Source: Anaerolineaceae bacterium (GTDB lineage: Bacteria > Chloroflexota > Anaerolineae > Anaerolineales > Villigracilaceae). Taken from it: 64,000 nt of DNA. Below, one piece after another: positions 1 to 7,552 of this stretch. The notes beneath the pieces were generated by a model, which made no database searches, was not told where the DNA came from, and saw only the letters and a list, made by a program, of their open reading frames with translations. The number at the start of each line of letters is the position of its first letter. The first letter of the stretch is position 1. The position numbers were made by a program, and so were the translations under genes. The stretch spans positions 229,097 through 293,096 of the forward strand of contig WOUS01000003.1 of assembly GCA_009772985.1 (NCBI GenBank), given 5' to 3'.

Positions 1-112
1 CCAGCACCACCGAGGGCATCAGGATGCGGTCGAACAGTTTCGGCAGCCATTCGATGGCGCCGAGGCGGTAGAGATAGATGACCGGCGAGACGCTGCAGAC
101 CGCTTTATTCAT
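1..112 (-). CDS. DUF3368-type PIN-like toxin, N-terminal part (runs off the window)
   Basis: Only the first 37 residues are inside the window. They read as the start of a DUF3368 PIN-like nuclease: the conserved SPVIYLYRLG strand-helix and the 'LLPxLF..ILxPxVV' pattern are visible as WLPKLFDRILMPSVV. In this family the first strand normally carries an Asp just before the SP motif (SDTSP); here the residues are CSVSP, so the first predicted catalytic acid is missing. The ATG at 112 overlaps the end of the upstream UPF0175 gene by 8 bases, the usual arrangement of antitoxin then toxin. Family assignment is from motif memory; activity cannot be judged from this fragment. Confidence 0.7.
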   Translation of the reverse strand, partial: MNKAVCSVSPVIYLYRLGAIEWLPKLFDRILMPSVVL

Positions 113-371
113 CTCCCCGCTCCAGTTCGGCCAGTTCTTCCTGCAAGGGGAAAATCTTATAGAAATTCAGGTTGAGGAGGAATTCCACGTGACCCACACC
201 CGCCATCTTGGCGGCGCGGTCGGAGGACATCTGCCCGGAGGCGTAGAGTTTGGAGGCCGTCAGGATACGGAACTCGCGCCAGAAAGGAGCCTCGATCTTT
301 TGCAAAGGCTCTTTGGCGAAAGCCGGTTCTTCCGGGACCCGGCGGCGGGGAGGGGTGGGTTTTTCGGGCAT
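105..371 (-). CDS. UPF0175 family antitoxin
   Basis: An 88-residue protein. Residues about 40-88 match the UPF0175 pattern: 'ASGQMSSDRAAKMAGVGHVEF' resembles a helix-turn-helix-like antitoxin domain that typically reads 'G(K/R)LSxGxAAELAGxSxxEF'. UPF0175 proteins are predicted antitoxins usually encoded directly before DUF3368 PIN-like toxins, and that is the arrangement here, with an 8-base overlap. The Pro/Arg-rich first 20 residues are unusual for the family; the true start could be one of the later codons. Likely autoregulated with its toxin; no operator was recognised. Confidence 0.7.
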   Translation of the reverse strand: MPEKPTPPRRRVPEEPAFAKEPLQKIEAPFWREFRILTASKLYASGQMSSDRAAKMAGVGHVEFLLNLNFYKIFPLQEELAELERGDE

Positions 372-423
372 GGTTGTGGACCTGGATGCGGTCTGCGGAA
401 ATCCGGCTTATTTTACCCTCTCC

Positions 424-459
424 CCGTCAAAGTGGAAGGTGGAAAATGGAAAGCGGGCG
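424..459. repeat. 36-bp dispersed repeat, copy 1
   Basis: A 36-base word containing GGTGGAAAATGGAAAGCGGG. It recurs with one mismatch at 1321-1356 in the same orientation. Both copies are intergenic and lie near TA genes. Function unknown. Confidence 0.8.
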
Positions 460-470
460 CACGACGCTCC

Positions 471-501
471 AAAAAAGCCGGAGAGTTTCGACTCCGGCTT
501 T
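471..501 (-). terminator. Intrinsic terminator of the MazF-type operon
   Basis: On the minus strand a 10-bp stem (AAAGCCGGAG / CTCCGGCTTT, loop 8 nt) is followed by a run of T (471-476 is AAAAAA on the plus strand). It starts at the last base of the toxin stop codon. Confidence 0.85.
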
Positions 502-845
502 CACTCCAACACCCAATCTGCAAGATGCCTTTTGATTCGCTTTAATCGTTCGTCGGTGATCCTTCCAACTTCGCCGAGCAAATGGTCACCCTCGATGACT
601 GCCAATCTCCCAACGCGAATCACGCTTTCAAGTTTCAATCCGCTTCGAGCAAAATCAGGATCGCCCTCTTGAACGATCTCGTCGAAGTCGGGCAGGTAAT
701 GGCGCGTTTGTGATGAGACCATGCAGGTAAGCCAGTCGTCAAACTCGCCCGGAAGTTTGCCAAGCAAAAGCGCGGGACGCAGTTTGCCTTCGGCCAAGTC
801 CGCTTGTGGGAAGCGGAAAAGGACAACATCCCCTGCGTTTCTCAT
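501..845 (-). CDS. MazF/PemK-like endoribonuclease toxin
   Basis: A 114-residue protein of MazF/PemK size. The N-terminus MRNAGDVVLFRFPQADL follows the family pattern 'GDVV.v.fP..D.t..K.RPALLL', and KLRPALLL is present at about residues 21-28. MazF-fold toxins cleave mRNA or rRNA in the cytoplasm. It is the second gene of a two-gene operon: its ATG overlaps the DUF2281 antitoxin stop by 4 bases, and an intrinsic terminator follows directly. A 17-codon remnant of a related toxin gene lies 4.6 kb away at 5434-5487. Toxicity and RNA target are not known. Confidence 0.85.
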   Translation of the reverse strand: MRNAGDVVLFRFPQADLAEGKLRPALLLGKLPGEFDDWLTCMVSSQTRHYLPDFDEIVQEGDPDFARSGLKLESVIRVGRLAVIEGDHLLGEVGRITDERLKRIKRHLADWVLE

Positions 846-1051
846 GAGTATTTGACCTTCAAATCAGCAAGGGTGTAAAGTTCGGGCTCATCTTCCATGC
901 CGCGCATTGCCGACGCGAGCGAGAGACGCGACCATTCCTTATCTTCGCGCTCCGCTTTGGCGAGCAGGAACTCTAAATAATCAAGCGCTTCTGCCTGAAA
1001 TGCCGGGGGAAGTTTTTGTATATATTCCTGGATTTTTTCGCTGAGTACCAT
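842..1051 (-). CDS. DUF2281-family antitoxin
   Basis: A 69-residue acidic helical protein. The segment 'LPPAFQAEALDYLEFLLAK' is the typical DUF2281 core ('LP..lq.EvldFveFL..K'), a family of small antitoxins found next to MazF or PIN toxins. A strong ribosome site (AAGGAGAG) precedes the ATG, and a -10 box TATAAT lies about 30 bases upstream within a 16-bp word shared with the decayed TA locus at 5.4-5.7 kb. It would neutralise the downstream MazF-like toxin and repress the operon, as is usual for type II systems (inference). Confidence 0.75.
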   Translation of the reverse strand: MVLSEKIQEYIQKLPPAFQAEALDYLEFLLAKAEREDKEWSRLSLASAMRGMEDEPELYTLADLKVKYS

Positions 1052-1066
1052 AGCGATCTCTCCTTG

Positions 1067-1083
1067 ACCAGATTATACACCCC
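1067..1083 (-). promoter_or_regulatory. Promoter word of the DUF2281/MazF locus
   Basis: On the minus strand it reads GGGTGTATAATCTGGT, containing a consensus -10 TATAAT. The same 16 bases occur upstream of the decayed TA locus (5660-5675), so it is either a conserved promoter with operator or recent common ancestry. Confidence 0.7.
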
Positions 1084-1320
1084 AAAAACCGACGTGACTC
1101 CGCGAAACCTTGACTTGCACAAATCCGTGACCACGCACGCGCCATAATGGACACGCGCCTCGCCCCCTCCGCTCTCCCGAAGAGCATCGGGACGATGTGG
1201 CAGGCGCCTCCCCCAAATCCACAAGCGGACGATCGGTTAACAACAAAACTTTTCATCGTGGATTTGTCCCTGCGGGATACTTCGCGAGGGGAGGCTGGGA
1301 GGGGGGACGCTGAGAAATTC

Positions 1321-1356
1321 CCGTCAAAGCGGAAGGTGGAAAATGGAAAGCGGGCG
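1321..1356. repeat. 36-bp dispersed repeat, copy 2
   Basis: Same orientation and 35 of 36 bases identical to 424-459. The stretch 1052-1456 holds no gene that I can support: it contains the TA promoter, this repeat and the terminator of the large NTPase gene. Confidence 0.8.
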
Positions 1357-1394
1357 GGAAATCTCCATCAAAGCAGACGCGGCCGCAGCAAAAT

Positions 1395-1445
1395 GAAAAC
1401 CACCCCTCGCGTTTAGGGGTGAGAGGCGGAGAAGAGGTGGTTTTC
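1395..1445 (-). terminator. Hairpin terminator of the NTPase gene
   Basis: An outer 10-bp stem (GAAAACCACC / GGTGGTTTTC) encloses an inner CCCCT/AGGGG hairpin. The minus-strand arm ends in T-rich sequence, 12 bases past the stop codon of the large gene. Confidence 0.7.
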
Positions 1446-1456
1446 TAAATTTCGAT

Positions 1457-4400
1457 TTAATAATCGTCTCGCTCTTCTTCGATTTTTTCTCGTCGAATAT
1501 CTCGTTCAAGTTTCTCGATATAATCATTTATCCACTCGATAACTTTTTTGTCCGTTTCTGCTTTTCTAAAATCTAAAGCCTTTTGCAACTTTCTCGAAAA
1601 ATATAGACTGGCAGAACCACTCCAACTGCCACTTGAAAAGTTTGCAATCAGATTTCTCTTAACGCTATCTAATTGTCCATATCTAACCAAAATTTCACGC
1701 GCCCAGCAGATTTTATCTTCATCATGGTGTAAGGTTTTCGGAACAAATGTTGCTAAATACCATGATCTTTGATTGACATCTGTATCAACCCATTTCCATA
1801 TTGCATCTGGAGGGAATATGTTCAATGGGCTTGGTTTATCTTCTTCACCAAAGATTTCAGATTCGCCATGTAGCCAATGAGTAATACCAAACGCTCTACC
1901 ATCATAAGGGGGATTTAAATATTCCGCAATTTGTCCCCATACTTGTTCTGGATATTGTTGCGCCACTCTTCCAACGATATTGTGAATTTCTGAAAAAAAT
2001 CGCCCAAATAAGGAATTATCGTCTGCGAAGTGCTCTAACACCACATAGCAAATTTCCAGAGCGTGCGTGGGGTGTTGTTCGATAAAACGATCCGCTATAT
2101 TTTTCCAGTTGTATTCGCCCATCTGGTCAAATCTGATCTTTTCGGAAGGAGTGAAAAAAGTGGGGTGAGTCAATAGGCGAAACGTTAATCTTTCAGGAAT
2201 GGTTTTGTTTTGATTTCCATACACATAAAGCTGATGATGGGTTGACAAAGCAATTAGTGTAAATGCAATATCGTTCTGCGATAGTAAAAAATCAAACCAT
2301 TCTTCAACGGCTTTCTCTGAGACTTTATTGAGGAAACTGCCATATTCAAAGAGTGAGAACTCGATAGGATTGATATCTCCCGACTTTGCCAGTTTTATAA
2401 GTAAAGCAACTAGATCGTCGGTTAGTTCGTGTGAGTGCCAAATTACCCATGGAATAGCGTATACAAGTTCGTTATCCTCAGCAAAGGAATGTATGGTTTT
2501 TATCCAAGAGTTTTTATCTTGAATAAAACAATCTTGTAAATAGCCTCCAAGGAAAGCTGCTGCTGTCCTTTCGCCCTTCAACTGTTTTGCCGTTTGAACT
2601 ATATCCAAGTACATTGACTTTTCTTTATCGTTTTTGCCAATTACGTAAGCAAAGCTCCTTGCTCTGTAAAAATCATTTGACATTAGCCAGCGAAGTTCCG
2701 CCTTTAATTCCGCTTGATTGGATAATCCATAATCCACTAACTCGAGGATTTTTTTCTCAACTCTATCTACTATTTCGCCAGCCTCGCCAAACTCATCATC
2801 GATCAAATTCATGGCAATATATCGAACTAGTAAATCGTGATAATTGCTTCCAGTTAGTTCTTTTTGAAACTTGTCCCACCGATCATATACAACAGGAGGA
2901 ATCTCTTTCCTAGAATCATGCACAAAGCGGACAACTGTAGCAATTAGTGGTTCTTTTTCAGCGTATTCTTTTTTTGATAATACTTCAAGATCTCCTAAGA
3001 TCATTTCATTCAGTAGATGAATACGCGCTAAGTTGCTTGCGCTATCCAAAAGGTTTTTGTAGGCAATTTTCCGTTCTTCTAAATCCAGATAATCCAAGCT
3101 AGAAAGTAACAATTTCCAAATTTCGCGATAAGCATCGAATAATTCACCATAGATCTTTGGGTGCCATAAGTCCGGTCTTTTGCCCACAATCTTATGCGTG
3201 TCTCTGATAATACCCCCGCTTGTCCAGGATAATGCTTTTTTGCAGGCTTCCAATCCTAATCGCCTCGCTTCTGGCGATTTTCCGTTAAGTACTTCTTGTA
3301 ATACTTGAAAGCGCTTATTCGGCGGAGCTTCGGTTTTCGATAGTTCCTTGTGTTCACTAAGTTGGAATAATCCAGTGAAAACGCCACTGGCATTATTCGA
3401 GTAAGTTTGATTTTCAGCTTCGCCTAAAGCTAATAACAATCTGGCCGCGTCTGGAAATAGATCGCCCCATAGTACTATATATTCAAGGGAACTAACAATG
3501 AGACTTCTAGTTTGATTTAAGCCATATAACTCTTCTTTCGACCATGTTCCAATTGTTCGCTTTAGGCATCCTAATGCCGCGGCTGGTTCAGCGAGTGTCA
3601 AATGGTAAAAAAAACGCGCACCGAAGCCTTTCTTCAAGGATTCCCCCCGTCCCTCCTGAAATACACCATTCTCATCCAGCAACTCTTTTGCTTTTTGCGA
3701 AGCCGCAGGCGATCCTTCCGCATATTCAAACATTTCAAAGAACCACTCAATGAGTCTAGGTGGAAAAACTGTAACTCGATCAATGTCGAAACTATCTCCA
3801 TGCAGATTCCACCAATCAATCCACAACTTGACGTGTAAAAGTCTTGGCGTGATATAAAGAGTAGTCTTTCCTTGAAGGATGTGTTGCTTTTTTAACTGGT
3901 TGATAATTTCTTGAAAGCGCGCACGCGTAATAAGCGTATCGGATTCTTGTGCAAGATTGTGAATTGTGTTCGCCTCATCCAAAAGCGGCTTTTCGTACCC
4001 AAACCTCTTAAAAAGAGCAATGTGTTGGAGAACAATTCTGCGTTGGCGCGCATTTTCGCTATCGGACTTATCTCTTCCGCAAATAAATCGATCCCAAATA
4101 TTGACATTAGCGGGGGGTTTTAGAATGTCCTCTGGATTTGTGCGTAAATTTTGTCCAACTACGTGCGCTACCCTTGGGGATCCACCACATTCAGGAATCC
4201 ACCGCCCTGCCTCAAATTTTGGGACGCCATACTTTTGAATGATCGAGCTGATAAGATTATCGCTTAATCCAGGCAATAAATAAATGGGAATACCCGCAAC
4301 ATCATCCAGTTCATTGTAAATTGAAATTAACTTAATTCTTGGACTGTGGTTTTTGAGATTGTTCCAAATACGAGCTCGTTGATCGGGATCACATTCGTCT

Positions 4401-5260
4401 AGAACAATGATGGCATTCCAGCTTTCATTCCTAACAAAGGTTACCATCAAGGAACTTTGGTCAAAATCACTAGCTGTTGCATAAATTACTAGGGGACGCA
4501 AATCATCAACGTTGGTCGCTTCAAGCACAAACCTTGTTTTTCCTACACCTGCCTCTCCTAAGATTCGTAGATGAACGGAGCTTTCATTATTACGAAGTTC
4601 GTCTCGTATGCTATTTAGATATTTTTTTTGCTCTTCGTCTATTTCAAATGATGTGCTCATGTCCGCTTGATTGGACCACTCGGCAAGCGTCCAAAAAGGA
4701 AGCCCAGAAACTCTATTGATTTTCATCACAAGAGCGGGAAATGGTTGAAAGAATAATATTAGATTGTTTAGACTCCATACGCCAACTCTAGCACTAGGGT
4801 AACCACAAGCTTCGAAGAACTCTTTGATATGCTCTATCGCGTTTTTGCGCTTTGCGCTAGTTAGGTCTTTGCCAAAACAAACCAAGACATATCTACCTTT
4901 ATGTTCCAGACAAAACAAGACTTCAGGTGCAAGATTTTCCTTATTTGGTAATTTCTTGCCGAACAGCTCATTTTTGATGGCTTGCTTCTGATTGGGATTG
5001 AAATCACCACCAGTTTTGATTTGATATGAATTATTACCACTTTCAATTAGTCCGCCTGCGCTTAAATTAATGTCGGCGTCTACTGTTGCATCAATGCCGC
5101 CATCTGGTACATTTACCTGTAATGATATGTTGATTTTACTAGATGGAATTCCAACCCTCATAGTTTCTGCATATATTAAATCTTGAAAGAGCTTTACTGC
5201 TTCAGCGCCATCAAGATTTCTTAAGAACTCTTCTCTAATTGTGAAGATATTGTCGTCCAT
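1457..5260 (-). CDS. Large nuclease-NTPase-helical repeat protein, candidate antiphage (Avs/STAND-like) protein
   Basis: A 1267-residue protein. Start chosen at 5260 because GGAG lies 9 bases upstream; 18 in-frame codons upstream are less likely. N-terminal part (about 1-180): 'VPDGGIDATV' with Asp57 and 'YQIKTGG' at 79-85 fit a PD-(D/E)XK nuclease core (acid, then QxK). Central P-loop NTPase: Walker A GEAGVGKT at 235-242, Walker B IIVLDECD at 284-291. The remaining ~900 residues are predicted helical, without recognisable motifs, like the TPR/HEAT sensor halves of STAND defence proteins. The gene is visibly AT-rich against GC-rich neighbours and sits among TA loci, both signs of transfer. 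Assignment to Avs or any named family is inference. Confidence 0.6.
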   Translation of the reverse strand: MDDNIFTIREEFLRNLDGAEAVKLFQDLIYAETMRVGIPSSKINISLQVNVPDGGIDATVDADINLSAGGLIESGNNSYQIKTGGDFNPNQKQAIKNELFGKKLPNKENLAPEVLFCLEHKGRYVLVCFGKDLTSAKRKNAIEHIKEFFEACGYPSARVGVWSLNNLILFFQPFPALVMKINRVSGLPFWTLAEWSNQADMSTSFEIDEEQKKYLNSIRDELRNNESSVHLRILGEAGVGKTRFVLEATNVDDLRPLVIYATASDFDQSSLMVTFVRNESWNAIIVLDECDPDQRARIWNNLKNHSPRIKLISIYNELDDVAGIPIYLLPGLSDNLISSIIQKYGVPKFEAGRWIPECGGSPRVAHVVGQNLRTNPEDILKPPANVNIWDRFICGRDKSDSENARQRRIVLQHIALFKRFGYEKPLLDEANTIHNLAQESDTLITRARFQEIINQLKKQHILQGKTTLYITPRLLHVKLWIDWWNLHGDSFDIDRVTVFPPRLIEWFFEMFEYAEGSPAASQKAKELLDENGVFQEGRGESLKKGFGARFFYHLTLAEPAAALGCLKRTIGTWSKEELYGLNQTRSLIVSSLEYIVLWGDLFPDAARLLLALGEAENQTYSNNASGVFTGLFQLSEHKELSKTEAPPNKRFQVLQEVLNGKSPEARRLGLEACKKALSWTSGGIIRDTHKIVGKRPDLWHPKIYGELFDAYREIWKLLLSSLDYLDLEERKIAYKNLLDSASNLARIHLLNEMILGDLEVLSKKEYAEKEPLIATVVRFVHDSRKEIPPVVYDRWDKFQKELTGSNYHDLLVRYIAMNLIDDEFGEAGEIVDRVEKKILELVDYGLSNQAELKAELRWLMSNDFYRARSFAYVIGKNDKEKSMYLDIVQTAKQLKGERTAAAFLGGYLQDCFIQDKNSWIKTIHSFAEDNELVYAIPWVIWHSHELTDDLVALLIKLAKSGDINPIEFSLFEYGSFLNKVSEKAVEEWFDFLLSQNDIAFTLIALSTHHQLYVYGNQNKTIPERLTFRLLTHPTFFTPSEKIRFDQMGEYNWKNIADRFIEQHPTHALEICYVVLEHFADDNSLFGRFFSEIHNIVGRVAQQYPEQVWGQIAEYLNPPYDGRAFGITHWLHGESEIFGEEDKPSPLNIFPPDAIWKWVDTDVNQRSWYLATFVPKTLHHDEDKICWAREILVRYGQLDSVKRNLIANFSSGSWSGSASLYFSRKLQKALDFRKAETDKKVIEWINDYIEKLERDIRREKIEEERDDY

Positions 5261-5433
5261 AATAGTAGACTCCACTTTGGTAGCATACAGGAAAACTCCC
5301 ATTTTTGCATGCAAATCTCCCAGTTAGTAGAGCATCCACCGCCTCCGCGAGTTCTCACAATTTGCTGACCTTCAATTCATAAAACCCATTCGCCTCGTAC
5401 TCACCCCGCACGCCGCGCTAGAGGTAGTTCACA

Positions 5434-5487
5434 TTAAGTCACATCCACTTGTGGGAAGCGGAAGAGAACGATATCGCCGCGTTTCAT
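5434..5487 (-). pseudogene. Remnant of a MazF/PemK toxin gene
   Basis: Seventeen codons, MKRGDIVLFRFPQVDVT, then a stop. This equals the N-terminus of MazF-type toxins and matches the intact toxin at 501-845 (GDVVLFRFPQAD). The ATG overlaps the upstream small gene by 4 bases as in the intact locus. The rest of the toxin is gone. Confidence 0.8.
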
Positions 5488-5630
5488 GCCCTATCCAGCC
5501 CTGCTTCGAAATTCGCGAGCGCTTCATCGCTGACGCGATCCCAAGCAATGAATTCAGCAACGAGATTCTCAAGATCCTCGCATGCCTGCAAAATATCCTG
5601 AACATTGAGTTTCGGACTACGAGATGACAT
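5484..5630 (-). CDS. Small acidic protein, probable orphan antitoxin of the decayed TA locus
   Basis: A 48-residue ORF starting at 5630: it begins MSSRSPKLNVQDILQACEDL and ends in EAGLDRA. It is acidic and helical, precedes the truncated MazF remnant with an ATGA overlap, and has the shared promoter word 30 bases upstream. I do not recognise the family; antitoxin is inferred from position only. If expressed it would be an antitoxin without its cognate toxin. Confidence 0.55.
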   Translation of the reverse strand: MSSRSPKLNVQDILQACEDLENLVAEFIAWDRVSDEALANFEAGLDRA

Positions 5631-5659
5631 AGAGCAAACCCTTCGCGTTTCTTATGCAT

Positions 5660-5675
5660 ACCAGATTATACACCC
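5660..5675 (-). promoter_or_regulatory. Promoter word of the decayed TA locus
   Basis: Identical 16 bases (minus strand GGGTGTATAATCTGGT) to the promoter word of the DUF2281/MazF locus, with -10 TATAAT. Confidence 0.7.
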
Positions 5676-5746
5676 AGTAGATTCAACGCATAAGTGCAAC
5701 AAAAAAGGACAGCAGGAAATGCCGTCCTTGAAGTTGCTCTATTATC

Positions 5747-6035
5747 CTAAAACCCCCCCGCCACATACTCACCCCACCCCCCCAGAACGGGGGCAGGCAC
5801 GCCGCGCAGGACGTCGCAAATCTCTCCCAGCGTGATGTCGCTCTCCACACATTCGATGAACAACGGCATCAGGTTTTGAGTTCCGAGGGCAGCGTCTTTG
5901 AGTCGCGCCAGCAACTCGGCAACACGCTGACCGTCTAGCTTCTCCCTTATTGCTTCTAACTTTTTCCTCTGCGCCAATTCGATGGCCGGGTCCACTTTCA
6001 AGTGTTCCTGTGCGCAGCGCCACGCGCACCCGCAT
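5747..6035 (-). pseudogene. Deleted second copy of methylmalonyl-CoA mutase large subunit
   Basis: The C-terminal 84 codons (starting KVDPAIELAQRKKLEAIREK, ending GWGEYVAGGF) are closely similar to the end of the intact mutase at 7553-9202. Just upstream, in another frame, the codons VRVALRT of the mutase core are joined directly to EHLKVDP, which are about 130 residues apart in the intact copy. The copy is therefore an internal deletion with frameshift, without a start. The tail carries a short insertion (VPAPVLGG) before WGEYV. Confidence 0.85.
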
Positions 6036-6105
6036 CGAGTCTCCTATTGACAATCCCCAATATAATATTACAATATTCGCAAATTCTAATATCGCGAGGT
6101 GATGG

Positions 6106-6447
6106 ATGGTCGAAACTCAACTATATGTTCTCCACGCCAGTATCTGTCAAACGTTGGCCAATCCCAAGCGCCTCGAAATCATTGACCGGCTTCGCAAGAG
6201 TGAAATGTCTGTAATGCAATTAACAGAAGCCATGCAGATCAGCCAGGCCAACCTATCTCAGCACCTGGCCGTCATGCGGCAAAAAGGCATCGTCAAGACA
6301 CGCCGTGAGGGGCTGAATGTTTACTACCAACTCGGCAATCCGAAAATCGTCCAGGCTTGTGACCTGATGCGGGAAGTTTTGTTAGAGCATCTGGAAACCG
6401 GTGCAGAACTTGTCCGCGGAAAACAAGAAAAGGAGTCCATCCCATGA
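6106..6447 (+). CDS. ArsR-family winged-helix repressor
   Basis: A 113-residue ArsR/SmtB-type regulator. The recognition region 'MQLTEAMQISQANLSQHLAVMRQKGIV' (about residues 37-63) and the wing 'TRREGLNVYYQL' (65-76) are clear. Cysteines are few: Cys14 in the first helix and Cys85 near the C-terminus, which could form a redox or thiol sensor across the dimer; the classic ELCVCDL metal site is absent. It heads an operon with the DsrE-like gene (ATGA overlap), a ferredoxin and a zinc-ribbon protein, so it probably senses a sulfur, redox or metal signal and represses these genes. AT-rich sequence with TATAATATTACAATATT around 6060-6076 upstream may be its promoter and operator. Confidence 0.85.
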   Translation: MVETQLYVLHASICQTLANPKRLEIIDRLRKSEMSVMQLTEAMQISQANLSQHLAVMRQKGIVKTRREGLNVYYQLGNPKIVQACDLMREVLLEHLETGAELVRGKQEKESIP

Positions 6448-6809
6448 ATGAACCTAAAAAGACGAATTACCTTTTCATCATCAATGATGCGCCTTATGGC
6501 AATGAACGTCCCTACAATGCCTTGCGCCTGGCAATGAATCTCGTTAAGTACCCCGAAAACGAAGTTCATATATTCCTGATCGGTGACGGCGTTAATTGCG
6601 CCATTGCCAGGCAGAAGACGCCCGAAGGCTACTATAACGTCGAACGGATGGTGAAATCAATCGCACGTCGAGGCAAAGTCGCTACCTGAGGGACGTGCGC
6701 TGAGGCTCGCGGGATCGAGCCTGAACAGTTAGTCGAAGGCGTTCAGCCCGGCAGCATGGATTTGGCAGGAGAATGGACGATGGCAGCGGACAAGGCGCTG
6801 GTGTTTTGA
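6444..6809 (+). CDS. DsrE-like sulfur-relay protein with in-frame UGA read as selenocysteine
   Basis: Residues 1-81 match DsrE-family proteins: 'IINDAPYGNERPYNALRLA', 'FLIGDGV', 'QKTPEGYYNVERM'. A TGA at 6687-6689 (codon 82) interrupts the frame exactly where relatives have the first Cys of a CGTC motif; the frame then continues GTCAEARGIEPEQLVEG...AADKALVF to a TGA at 6807, which is the expected family C-terminus, giving 121 residues. The motif would be U-G-T-C. A perfect 7-bp stem with a six-base loop lies 13 nt past the UGA, as bacterial SECIS elements do. DsrE proteins are small cytosolic persulfide or redox carriers. The gene overlaps arsR by 4 bases. The alternative is a Cys-to-stop mutation; lack of any other damage argues against it. 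Confidence 0.82.
6687..6722 (+). promoter_or_regulatory. UGA codon with SECIS-like hairpin
   Basis: TGA at 6687-6689. The stem AGGCTCG (6703-6709) pairs perfectly with CGAGCCT (6716-6722) around the loop CGGGAT. The loop starts 20 nt after the UGA, inside the 16-37 nt range of the known bacterial SECIS consensus, and has G at loop position 2. Confidence 0.75.
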
Positions 6810-6816
6810 CAGAAAC

Positions 6817-7065
6817 ATGACGCGTGAAATCCGCATTCGAATCAACCTGGATCACTGTCAGGCTTGCCACCGCTGTCTGGCATTGGAAGTTTGCAAAACT
6901 CATGCCCTCATGCAGATTGATCCAGATGAGCCGCCTTATTTGGATATTGATCGCTGCCATGATTGTTGTTTGTGCCTCAATGCCTGTACGTTTGGGGCGA
7001 TTGAACTTTTAAGCGCAACATGTCAAGAGACCGAACCATATTCGATCTCTGCGAAATCTTCATAA
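6817..7065 (+). CDS. 2[4Fe-4S] ferredoxin-like protein
   Basis: An 82-residue protein with two cluster motifs: CQACHRCLALEVC (CX2CX2CX5C, about residues 14-26) and CHDCCLCLNAC (CX2CX2CX3C, about 47-57), the latter followed by TFGAIEL. The usual fourth Cys-Pro is Cys-Thr here. It should be a cytosolic low-potential electron carrier. It starts 8 bases after the DsrE stop in the same operon, so it probably supplies electrons to, or receives them from, the sulfur or selenium thiol chemistry of that protein (inference). The long spacing in the first motif is mildly unusual. Confidence 0.85.
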   Translation: MTREIRIRINLDHCQACHRCLALEVCKTHALMQIDPDEPPYLDIDRCHDCCLCLNACTFGAIELLSATCQETEPYSISAKSS

Positions 7066-7128
7066 AACCTTTACACATACGTGAGAAAATCTGACAATGT
7101 TCAGGCCGACTTACGAAAGGAGCATATC

Positions 7129-7419
7129 ATGTGCGGTTGTATGTTCATGCACGCTGCGATGAATCACAACGAGCATCAGCGTTCTTCCCAATCAACGCCG
7201 GCATCAATGGCAAGTGGGGCGCCTGTCATTGGCGGTCAGAAATGCGCTCATTGTGGTTTTTCCGTCCAATCAGGCTTTACATTTTGTCCCAACTGCGGGA
7301 CGAAACTGCAAGAGACCAAATGTCCCGCCTGCGGGCAAAATGCAGATACAACCTGGAAAACCTGCGCACATTGCGGGTCGCCGCTCGGACAAGTAGAGGG
7401 GCAACCGCTGCCTGCTTGA
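7129..7419 (+). CDS. Double zinc-ribbon protein
   Basis: A 96-residue protein. Start at ATG 7129 because AAAGGAG lies 6-7 bases upstream; an in-frame GTG at 7081 lacks this. Residues 1-15 (MCGCMFMHAAMNHNE) are Cys/Met/His-rich, suggestive of metal binding. Two zinc ribbons follow: CAHCGFSV...CPNCGTKL and CPACGQNA...CAHCGSPL. Such proteins are usually scaffolds or nucleic-acid or protein binders; the function here is unknown. It is the last gene of the ArsR-DsrE-ferredoxin operon. Confidence 0.75.
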   Translation: MCGCMFMHAAMNHNEHQRSSQSTPASMASGAPVIGGQKCAHCGFSVQSGFTFCPNCGTKLQETKCPACGQNADTTWKTCAHCGSPLGQVEGQPLPA

Positions 7420-7455
7420 TTACAGTTGATAAAATAATCCATTCACCGCAAAACG

Positions 7456-7484
7456 ACGAGCGCAGAAAAAAACTCTGCGCTCGT
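7456..7484. terminator. Hairpin between convergent genes
   Basis: Perfect 11-bp stem ACGAGCGCAGA / TCTGCGCTCGT with loop AAAAAAC, between the zinc-ribbon gene and the convergent mutase gene. There is no long T-run, so terminator strength is uncertain. Confidence 0.55.
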
Positions 7485-7552
7485 TATCTATCAGGCAGTG
7501 TCTCTCAGCGATCAAATCACAGGCAACACGTGCGTCGCACCAGCAGAAGCCC

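Noticed and set aside
6687..6689. Treating the DsrE TGA as a simple nonsense mutation
   Set aside because: Exactly one change at the redox Cys, intact downstream frame to the family C-terminus, and a correctly spaced hairpin make Sec more likely; kept as the stated alternative.
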